Shown in pieces: positions 21,201 through 29,761 of a stretch of 29,761 nt of DNA. Position numbers and translations under genes: made by a program. The DNA comes from Apostichopus californicus (lineage: Eukaryota > Echinodermata > Holothuroidea > Aspidochirotida > Stichopodidae). A model generated the notes under the pieces. That model searched no databases and was not told the DNA's origin. It saw nothing but the letters and a program-made list of their open reading frames with translations. Every line of letters starts with the position of its first letter. Positions within the stretch are counted from its first letter, which is position 1. The stretch covers positions 1 through 29,761 of the forward strand of contig JAIPMN010002005.1 in NCBI GenBank assembly GCA_020650975.1, in the 5' to 3' direction.

Positions 21201-21889
21201 AGGAAAGCAACCCAGTAATATGGTTTTTATTATACTTTATTCTCATTGGACAACAAATGCACATTTTTTTCTAGATAATGGGCCGTTATAAATGTCTTTT
21301 TATCAAAATACTATTGAAGTTAGCCCTGTGTAACACCATAAGATGTTTAAAGCATGCAGATATGTGGCAAACATAAATTTGTAAGGAAGATACATCCAAG
21401 TTTGTTTTGCCTTATCCTTACACTACAGGGATTTGTTGTGATTAAGCTTTAGTTTTATACAGTATGAAACTGAAAGTATCAAGTGCATACTGGTGTACAC
21501 TTTAATGCCTTGAATCAAATTAATTGAGGGCAAGTAAGATATAAGTCTGCTACTGTTTACGGTCTATGCAATTGCCTGATAACCTACAACTTTTATAGAC
21601 CAAGGCCTAGCTTATGTATGTGATATAGGCTCAGGCCTAGGCTAGTCTACTCAGTCATACTTAATTGGTAAGGCTAACTTGAGCAAACTGATATTTTTGC
21701 TATCATGTAATATTTATTAAGTTTTATTAACCATGAGTTCATACCCTAACCGACGAAGAAAGTATAGGGCTTGCCCAAGTAATGCCTTAGTCGAACCTGA
21801 AGTTGCAATGCAACTTAGGCTGGGCCTGAAGTTAGGCTACTTTAGGCCTAGGCTGGTCTATTTGAAAAGCCGATGTTCGTTGTCCAGCG

Positions 21890-21906
21890 CAGACTTACCA
21901 TTAACG
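21890..21906 (-). other. candidate splice donor of a non-coding par-3 5' exon
   Basis: On the minus strand the sequence TTAATG|GTAAGT places a near-consensus donor GT at 21897-21898. It lies 1.2 kb upstream of the 5'UTR acceptor at 20688. The bases just upstream (21899 to about 22100) are relatively CpG-rich compared with the introns, as expected near a transcription start. A leader exon ending at 21899 joined to 20687 is the simplest model, but its 5' end cannot be placed. Confidence 0.35.
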
Positions 21907-22178
21907 TTAAATTAATAAAAGACACCCGTCAAATGTGTATCAGATATGAAAATAATTGAGAAATAACACACAAAAGACACGAAATAGAACCTCGGTAACT
22001 TTCGTGACAGTTTGTCGTAAATTAACAATACGCTTGTGACTTCTGTTGATGTATTAATCCGTAGGCCTATACTGTCTTACAGTTAGGCCAACGTTGGTAC
22101 TTCATCTAAGCGAAGTTCAGTTGCGCATTGCAGTATCGTGTACTATATATTGTAAACAGTGTATAGCTCGTATGGCAA

Positions 22179-22196
22179 TACCGTACGTATACGGTA
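22179..22196. repeat. 7-bp inverted repeat TACCGTA/TACGGTA
   Basis: Perfect arms around a CGTA loop in a CpG-containing stretch; it lies upstream of the presumed par-3 leader exon. Confidence 0.8.
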
Positions 22197-23656
22197 CGGA
22201 GCTGTATGCTATCAAAGTGCATGCGATGTGCAATAGAGTCATAACACTGGTTGTTGTGATTCCGAATATGAATATTCATACATTCCTGCATACTTGGGTC
22301 ACCATCAGATAACTATGGCTGACCGTACTGGATAATTTTCACTTAGCTTTACCAATAAATTACAGACGGAAAACAGTGTTATTATCAAACTTGACGATAT
22401 AAACGACTTCTTAACTTTTGCTTTAAAGCTCCTGTTACTGAAGTTTCTCTAATATGAAAGAAACCACCTAAACTAGAAGGGGGGAAGTGATAGCTCTGTT
22501 GATTTAGCATGTCAAATCTTCCGTTTTGGTCACCCGATTGGAAATACATTTTCCAAGGTCATAAATATGAGTGATGAGTCAATGAATTTGATGAAAAGCT
22601 GATGATTAAAAAGCTAAGGGCGTTCCTGGGAGTGGAGTCGTATTACGCCCACATCAGTGTATCTTTTCCCCTTCTTTTTTAAGTTCTATCAAGATATATT
22701 TGTGAAGTTAAAATTAGATTCGTTCGTTCGGCACAATTTTTGGTATTATTAGGTAGAATGCAATTGACAGTCAGCGGAGAAAGGGGTCAAACGGATGGGG
22801 AGGACATATTGATATACAGGAGCTGAAGACTGAAGTAAGAACCTGTCATCGGTTCATTGTCCTAATGTTCACAGCTGTCGTTGTAAAAGAACATGTTTGA
22901 AAAGAACATTTCCTGAAAGTGGATCTTTATGTACATCGAATATATAAGAGAGAAAAGAAATATGCCGACAATTTTGTACATATCTGGCAATGCGGACACT
23001 AAAGGCTTGTCATGCATATTGTTCTGATCTATTTTTTATATAATTTTTTCAAGTTTACTCGTGTAAACAACTAACCCAAATTGTGGGAATTTTAGACCCC
23101 ATTCATCCTACATCATCCTGGACCCCATCCCACCCTACCCGACCTTAAAGGGTGTGAATACTCGCGCACAAAGAAACGTCTCATGCCGGTAATCTGACCT
23201 AGTTTCGAATGAGGTGTAACAGAAGTTTTCGACACCACCATTGATCCCAGAAAATACACACACAGCTTGCTACCGTCGGTAATTAGACACTAGTGTACAG
23301 TCAATACATACAGCTACGATCAGTACCCACAACACAGTGTACATAGCAGCGATGGACATCCCAGGTCTAGATGAAAGATGACAGGGTATCACGTTTCATT
23401 ACTGTCTGCATTTTGTAGCGACAAGAAAAAAACTTCACTTGCAAGCAACGGAAAGTTAACATTTTCAGAGGATGGCACGCGGTTTGGGGCGAGTCTTCAA
23501 TGCCTTTAATTTGTCAATTTGCTCTCTTAGAAACTTAGTAGTCTAGTGCCAACATAATCAAAAGCCTCAAGTACAATGCTCCTCAGATGTAGTCTCATTG
23601 CAACGCCTCACAGTCACGCAGTGAGTTCACTGAAACTGACATCAACCTGTCGCTAG

Positions 23657-23664
23657 TATATATA
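23657..23664 (-). promoter_or_regulatory. candidate TATA box, minus strand
   Basis: TATATATA is followed on the minus strand about 20-30 bases later by TCAGTT (23634-23639), an initiator-like sequence. It could serve a distal par-3 promoter, but being palindromic and AT-only it is weak evidence. Confidence 0.25.
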
Positions 23665-24048
23665 GTGTCGCGCAGCCTGACGCGCATATCAAATGAATTA
23701 TTCTTCTGATTCGTACAGAGTCCTTCAATTTAAAAGAATTGTACGGCCCGAACAATGATACGTAGTTTACAAGATTGTAAGAATCGATCTCCGATATACT
23801 GTAATATGGCACTTATAAAATCGGTATAGGACTTCGATCCTTTACTACAATAACTCTTCGCGCAGATGAGAACAGGAGAACAACGCCTTTGAACGCCTGG
23901 CGTTTGAGAACGCGAATTTACCAAGAGCAATATTACATATTTCTCATGTTTTCTTACATATTGTGAGCACGGCTCGACTTGGTAGCGCAAAACATGACCA
24001 GATCGATATGCCCGTTACAATATTAGCCACGGCGCCGTCTCCGCGCGT

Positions 24049-24058
24049 TATATAAAAG
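24049..24058 (+). promoter_or_regulatory. candidate TATA box, plus strand
   Basis: TATATAAAAG matches the TATA consensus exactly and sits just after a short CpG-rich stretch (GGCGCCGTCTCCGCGCG). No recognisable coding exon follows within the window on the plus strand, so a transcript is unproven. Confidence 0.35.
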
Positions 24059-24537
24059 ACCGTTGAAGGGGGTTGTAGCCCGTATAGTGTATATGCTACA
24101 GGTGTTTGTCAAGGTTTTTCGGCAAAATGCCCTTCTTTTGTTTGAATTTTCGCCGCATTCGAGTAACAACGCTATATTCAGCTCTGTTTTGGAATGGTTA
24201 TACTGTATGATGGAATACACATGCCTCTATACCAACAGGTCTAATTTCAAATCTACTGTAATTATATATAGGCCTATATGAAATATAAATTTTGAAGAAA
24301 ACGGGGGAAACATTAATATGAGTTTTCCCTATAAATAAGGATGGTATTAGAAGTAGATTTACTCTATACACATTGACGCTGAACCTGAAGACAAATTTCC
24401 CATTTCTTTCCCCCTGCATGGCTCTGTTTGATCGAACCTTGGAATCGTTTGTCTTTACTTACTGACGGTTAGTTGATAATTAATGCTTGGTAATTAATAT
24501 CTGCCTACCCACTCACAGCATGCAGAAGAACTCCTTG

Positions 24538-24760
24538 CATTAAGGTATGTTGTATTGGCCCCAAATATGCTAGATGGTCAACTTTGGTCAAAATTCTTAA
24601 ACTGTTTTTCATTACAACCTTCGAGGAAATTTTCCACACTAGGACGTTCAGTCATCTTGTGTGTTCCTTAAAAAAATATCTGAGAACAATTTGGAGACTA
24701 AAGACCTCCAGAAAAGTACTTTTTGAAATTTGGGGCCAATACTGACTATACCTTTAATGA
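24538..24760. mobile_element. 223-bp TIR element (MITE), TTAA-flanked
   Basis: The left end CATTAAGGTATGTTGTATTG followed by GCCCCAAA (to 24565) is the inverted complement of the right end 24730-24760, which reads TTTGGGGCCAATACTGACTA then TACCTTTAATG. The arms match over about 25 of 28-31 positions. TTAA occurs at both outer ends, as expected for a piggyBac-type or other TTAA-targeting family, although it could be part of the inverted repeat itself. The interior has no coding capacity; an open frame on the minus strand here is incidental. Confidence 0.7.
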
Positions 24761-24999
24761 AAATATAAAACGATACAAAAGCTGCTACATTCGCTAAAAT
24801 TACTACAAACTTCCAAAATCTTACAACACCTTTTATATTGTCTGAACATCTATTTGTGTGGGTTTCATAATTCTGTAACACTATAGTTGTGGTACGTCTG
24901 ATCTATTACTTTACGTGCATTGAGCAAGGCATGTTTCTCTGCATGGATACCAAATTAAACACAATTACGACCGTCCCGTATAGCACAGAGGCGGGTATA

Positions 25000-25031
25000 A
25001 CCAGGGAGTTGTTCCATAACAACTACCTGGT
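25000..25031. repeat. 14-bp inverted repeat with 4-base loop
   Basis: ACCAGGGAGTTGTT and AACAACTACCTGGT pair at 13 of 14 positions around CCAT. GGTATAACC flanks the structure as a direct repeat (24994-25002 and 25029-25037). Confidence 0.9.
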
Positions 25032-25977
25032 ATAACCCTAACGGTATCAGCCTATGTACACGTGTAATGATATTCTACGGTCACTTACTATATATAATTT
25101 TGCAACTGCATTAAATAACTACTCTCTTGAAACAATAGACCTATAAATACCCAACGGTGACTTCATGAAAAACGTTTTTCACTTGAGTAAGTTTGTTTGG
25201 GGAATATGAATTATACACCCTTCAGAACGAAAGCATAAACAACAAAACTGCAGAAGCCTGACGCTAAAGGAGTTCAAAATAGGTCAAAGTGAATGACCAG
25301 AATATAAGAGGGATTTAGGCTTCCAAGAAACTATTAAGAGTTTACTATTTAAGTAGGGCATGTGATAACATACATCGCTGCTCTATAGAGAGGTGGTTTG
25401 TACTTTCTTAAAGGTACATGCTATTGTATTGGGTTAGTACGTTTGGATAATTCTGTGCAATTGAAGTTAATCAATATATAAGTATCACTGAATTGTGTAA
25501 GAGATCTAAAATGTGTTTCAAACTGTTTGGCGCCCTCTATTTGTGTCTTAGTAACCGTTTAATCCCCCCCCCCCCAAAAAAAACCACTCATTCACATACA
25601 AATAATTATGTTCTCTATGATTTCATTTGCAAACTATTATTGTCTATAATTTTATTATTTCAAGCGCAAATTTGGTGAATTATATAAGTGGTATAGGGTT
25701 TTCACTGGTAACTTATACCTTTCCTTATAACGGCCAAACTTCACCAGGTTGTGAAAAATTCACAAAGCAACATGAAGTTACAACACTGGATTGAAAATGA
25801 TGCGTTTCAAAATGATGCCACATGTATGTCAAATTAGTTTCAAAATATTGTTTTTTATTTACATACAGGAAGCAATTTGGTTCCATTTTTTTTTCATTAT
25901 TTTAACATAAGACTTGAACTACAGTGCTACTGCACACGGTGTGACAATGTGTCGTAAGATTACAAGAACGTGATAGC

Positions 25978-26002
25978 ATGTATGTATGTATGTATGTATA
26001 TG
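25978..26002 (+). repeat. TATG microsatellite
   Basis: Five to six TATG/TATA units. Confidence 0.92.
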
Positions 26003-26092
26003 TGATCTTCCCGCAAGCAGGAACTCGCGAAAGAAGCCATGCAGGCTTATAGACTCGCAAGCTGACCGAAGCCAATCTCTCGGCACACATCC

Positions 26093-26130
26093 ATTTAACT
26101 ATTCTATTTAACTATTCTATTTAACTATTA
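26093..26130 (+). repeat. 13-bp tandem repeat, three copies
   Basis: ATTTAACTATTCT is repeated three times, the last copy ending in A. Confidence 0.92.
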
Positions 26131-26132
26131 AA

Positions 26133-26235
26133 TATAGCATCGAAATAGCGATAGCATCGAGAATGCAATATCGCTCCGAAAGAGAGACATATAGCAGCGG
26201 AAATGCGATAGTACTGAGACAGTAGCATCGCAAAT
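26133..26235 (+). repeat. degenerate TAGCATCG-rich repeat region
   Basis: TAGCA(T/G)CG recurs four times with GAAAT or GAGAAT following, and CGATAG also recurs. Spacing is irregular, so this is a decayed simple array rather than a clean tandem repeat. Confidence 0.4.
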
Positions 26236-29200
26236 GTCTATAACAACAATTCAACGAGGGTTAGATCTGTACACGATAATTCATTTCTTTTCATTTTTCT
26301 TCTTAGTCTATGATATATGGAACTCAGATATGTATGCATAGCTATAAATATATGTCGAGGGACCCTGGGAGGTGCTTAGTAGACCGAACCCATCTTGGCG
26401 TCTGATGTTGCCGACGTCTGATGTTGCTCTAATCCGTTGAGAGTGATATACTCACCTTGTTTAATTTATAAATCCATTGTCCTCTATGTAGCTTGTAAAG
26501 ATAGCCCAGGTGTAACAAATTGTGTTATAAATACACACGCAAACAATGCTTGTCTCAAACAGAGTATCGATTCTCTCAAGAGAGTTGTGAGACACAATGA
26601 AGGTCAGACAGATTAAACACTGTCGCAAGTTTACAGCCGCAAACAATTTTGATAATTTCACGAAAAAATGCTTATATTACAGGTACAAATATGGATGCTT
26701 AATTGTTTCAGTTAAATACGGTATACCTCGTAGAGATACAGTATCGAATTTAGATCTGTCATATTTTTCTAATCAATTCGTTAGCTTTATATATATTTAT
26801 TAAATTTGATCATAATGAAAAACGTACTAAACCTCTAGTTTTGTATACATTTTGAATGCCGTACTAAATATACAACGCATGGAATGGTTGTACGGTATAC
26901 TATTATTGCCATCACTAAATGTGGAATTTTAATTATGTATATAGGGACATTGCTCAATTCGAGGAGCGAAAAACTCAATTTTCTGATCGAAATGGGTGTG
27001 TGTGAGAATTAAGGTTTTGTAATATCAAACACATACTATTGTGACGTCACTCTTTGATAAGGGTGAAATCCACTTCTCTATAGAGCCATCCTCATGGACA
27101 CTGTCAATTCCAATTCACTTTCATTGAAAATTAAACTAGGTAACACTGCTTATGTACCACCATATCTTCCTGCTTTATATTAACGAAATTCATAATTGGT
27201 AAAACAATGGAGCTCGTTGAATCGAGTCTGAAGAAACTATAGTAAAGCTTACAATTTAACATTGGGGCGCTCGTCCACTTAACTTCTACAGAAAATTGGT
27301 GACGATGAGAAAAATATTGAATATATTGAGCAATACTTATATACCAAAATTTAAGCCGTTCATCATTGGAACTGTGTGTGACGTAGATTGGATCAAGACA
27401 ACCATACGCAAATTAAAACACACGCATATCACATTTTACACGTACCGTGTGGCGGTTATAAGCTAATGAATGCTCTCCTTGTGTGTGTTGTTTGTTTGGG
27501 GTCAGGATTGCATTGTTACATGGTAACAATATTCAATGATGTTGAACTATGAAGCTCAACTTTCCTCGTTAGCCATACATTTTGTCCTACATGGGCTAAC
27601 TGAATATTGGAATAACTTAAGCACTAATAGTTTCTTGTTTCATTCATTACCCGAGGATAACAGTTTTTCATCGAAAACAGGAACAAATGTTGTTGTGTCA
27701 ACTTTTCTCCATTTACCATATAATATTTTAGTACCTTACATTCAAAACCTTTCAATTCAATCGTAGCTTTATATTCAACACACAGTGGGTTTTACATCCG
27801 GCATGTTTGTTTGAACAGCCTGCAGTTGTCGAAAGTTCTGAGTCGTCAAGTTGCCGAAATGGATTAGCTATATGACCTTTTAATCCACTCACATACCTTC
27901 GGGCTAATTGCTTACCAAACGTGTCGTATATTGATAGACTTCATACTTAAATGTGTAAAGTTGAATGTTAAGCATTACATATGTTATCCATTCAACGATT
28001 GCAGGACGGATTTCGTAATTTTTTAATTTTTTTCTATTGACTTAACCTAGTATAGTCCAGCCAGTTTGATGGATGGGTCAGTCTGTGGTTATTCATATTT
28101 TGTCGTAGCCGTTAAGTGATATATATGTTACACCTGCATGCACTGATGGACCATACAATGACTGTGCCTTAAGCTATCCTTTCATAATTCTTTCTTTTCT
28201 GTTGCAGTGTCAATGTTCATGGTCTACACTGGCGCCGTAAATTGCTACGTGAAACCTGATGTCACGTTCGTTTTCATAACCGATATTTCACTCTATATAT
28301 TGTTCGCATCTGCGCCGAAAGACGGACTTAACACGTCCATTAACGTTCTCGGAAAACCATATAGGTTGAAACAAAGTTTGCTTGTTTGATGTTGTAAAGT
28401 TTTAACAAAACATTTATTTCTTCACCCAGTTTCATGAGACGGAGACGGTACCCCGTAGGCGGAACTGATCCGTAGGCGGAATACATCAACATCCGTGTCA
28501 TAGCCCCTCTTGAAATTTGGAAGTATTGCTCTGAGAAACGGGTATAACTGTTTTGACTTTTAAATATACAAAACGTCATCAGTTACACACATATGCTTTG
28601 ACGGTAGCCATTGGCAATATTTCTGTTGTCTCACTGAAACTCATCTAGATTAGGTGAATAACCACTTGACTAGCCAGAGGGGATGGTCTCTACGACCACC
28701 CGCGTGTCCATTAAGCAACAAAAAATGAATAAATAAATATAAAAAAAATATGACGGAAGATGACAATTAAAAGAGATTTTTGAGTTGATTTTGGTAAATT
28801 TCTAACGGTCGATGATATAAATCCCTATATACAATGAATTTCATTTGCTCCACTAAGTCCTTAAGTTTATCCTAAAACAATGAAGACAAAGTGGAGAGAT
28901 TTTATTCCTTTACAAATTTCGGCCCCAAAAAATTGATCCGAAGTTATATATTCTAAGTCCGAAGTTTTATATTATCTGCCCGTCCCCCGGAAATGCTTTG
29001 GGACCCCCTAAAAAAGGTATTGGCGAAAGGCAGTTTGGACTGCAAGGTTAGTACTGAAACAATACGTAGGCCTACATGTAGATAGGGAATCATAAGGAGG
29101 GAACTGAAAAGTAACATACGAATAAGCCAAAGAAAAACGTTTGCTTTAACAGAGGGAAGTTATTTCGTGGCGTTCGATAAATTTAAGTTGATTTTTACAG

Positions 29201-29589
29201 TTGAAGCACAAAAGGTCAGTCAATCGGGTACACGAAAAGTGGGATAGAAGCATATGGATGTGTCATAAAGTTGAATCTCAGGGAGATTTGAAAACATATT
29301 TCGAAGGAGGAACTTCGGCCTATGTAAAATAACGACAAGGACAACATACATTCTCCGACCTAGATATTTTGCTTAAAAAGACTGACTACTGAAATTACTT
29401 TTATATTGACAACTATAAACATCGATGGTGACAGGAAGATCATTAAGAAGATTACATATTTAATGGAATAACTTCTAATAAACACAACTAAGCCACGAGG
29501 TGCAAAAAATGTTGATCTTGACGAAAATTTAATTCGTTGTTTTTTTTTTGCTAGTTGCAAAAAAAATTGTTTTGAAAAAATATATATTT

Positions 29590-29631
29590 TTGTGTGTGTT
29601 TGTGTGTGTGTGTATGTATATGTATATACAG
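29590..29631 (+). repeat. GT/TATG microsatellite
   Basis: A TG dinucleotide run interrupted by TTT, grading into TATG units. Confidence 0.92.
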
Positions 29632-29735
29632 CTAACTGAGAAAAACAGTTGTAATACGTCTCAACCTGATAATTTAGTTCGGAATGTGGTCTCGGATGTA
29701 ATGTTTTTACTCTTATACTCAAGGGCGTAGGAACC

Positions 29736-29761
29736 GGGGGGCTGGGGGCGCCAGCCCCCCC
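29736..29761. mobile_element. hairpin terminus of a repeat element, cut by the window edge
   Basis: GGGGGGCTGG (29736-29745) and CCAGCCCCCC (29751-29760) form a perfect 10-bp stem with a 5-base loop, preceded by AAGGGCGTAGGAACC. GGGCGTAG followed by a G-rich run resembles termini of repeats common in invertebrate genomes (recalled). The rest of the element is outside the window. Confidence 0.45.

Larger units (their letters stand above)
22320..29735. other. intergenic or upstream region without recognised genes
   Basis: No open frame here shows recognisable homology, and no set of splice-compatible exons was found. CpG words are more common from about 22.6 to 24.1 kb than in the par-3 introns. 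An open stretch at 28207-28389 follows a TTCTGTTGCAG acceptor-like sequence but is not identifiable. The region otherwise holds the mobile element, hairpins, microsatellites and candidate TATA boxes listed separately. Confidence 0.6.

Noticed and set aside
22094-22312. Overlapping open frames on both strands
   Set aside because: They are short, without homology, and include a palindromic TACCGTACGTATACGGTA stretch; the region is more likely promoter-proximal.
28207-28389. Plus-strand open stretch after a TTCTGTTGCAG acceptor-like sequence
   Set aside because: No recognisable product, no matching upstream exon and no donor; it remains possible but unsupported.
28655-28750. GGTCTCTACGACCACCC resembling the start of 5S rRNA, followed by an A-rich tail
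   Set aside because: Only a few bases match and the internal control region is not visible; it may be another degenerate retroelement end, but the evidence is too thin.
1-29761. CRISPR-like array, operon or phage-type system
   Set aside because: The tandem arrays have no unique spacers between identical repeats, the only clear gene is a spliced metazoan par-3, and no prokaryotic gene clusters are present.

Overview
The window is animal genomic DNA: AT-rich, intron-dominated, low in gene density, with GT-AG introns, microsatellites, minisatellites and decayed mobile elements. I see no bacterial, archaeal or viral gene organisation. AGGCCTA-type words near 21.6-21.9 kb, tRNA-derived SINE remnants and the look of the one protein suggest a marine invertebrate deuterostome, possibly an echinoderm. 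That assignment is inference from memory.

One gene is firmly supported: the 5' part of par-3 (PARD3/bazooka family polarity scaffold) on the minus strand. Five coding exons read in order from right to left at 20507-20626, 9355-9459, 7865-8069, 5038-5144 and 3034-3171. They join with compatible phases (0, 0, 1, 0, 0) to give residues 1-225. This covers the whole N-terminal oligomerisation domain (CR1) and the linker that precedes PDZ1. The PDZ domains and the aPKC-binding region were not found and should lie left of position 1. The introns measure about 11.0, 1.3, 2.7 and 1.9 kb. A 5'UTR segment with two short uORFs precedes the ATG, and a strong donor at 21898 may mark an upstream non-coding exon.

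Region by region. 1-3033 is par-3 intron 5 and holds an approximately 80-bp tandem repeat, a broken coding fossil at 2010-2340 and an exon-like stretch at 1839-1938. 3172-9354 holds introns 4 to 2 with a 42-bp minisatellite (6068-6418), homopolymer C/G tracts, a short telomere-like array and a G-quadruplex motif. 9460-20506 is the giant first coding intron, with two tRNA-derived SINE remnants, a 22-bp minisatellite of about 30 copies, recurring CCATGG-containing hairpins and a polypurine tract. 20688-22300 is probably the par-3 5' region and includes a non-LTR retrotransposon 3' tail. 22300-29761 has no recognisable gene. It contains a 223-bp TIR element, candidate TATA boxes, several hairpins, and at the right edge the apparent terminus of another repeat.

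I found no previously undescribed multi-gene system. The most distinctive sequence-level signal is a strong excess of the word TACTGTA/TACAGTA in 1-21 kb (roughly ten times expectation by eye) that drops sharply beyond about 22 kb. Next in interest are the unidentified pseudogene at 2010-2340 and the apparent loss of the conserved RRSSDP phosphosite in PAR-3 exon 4.
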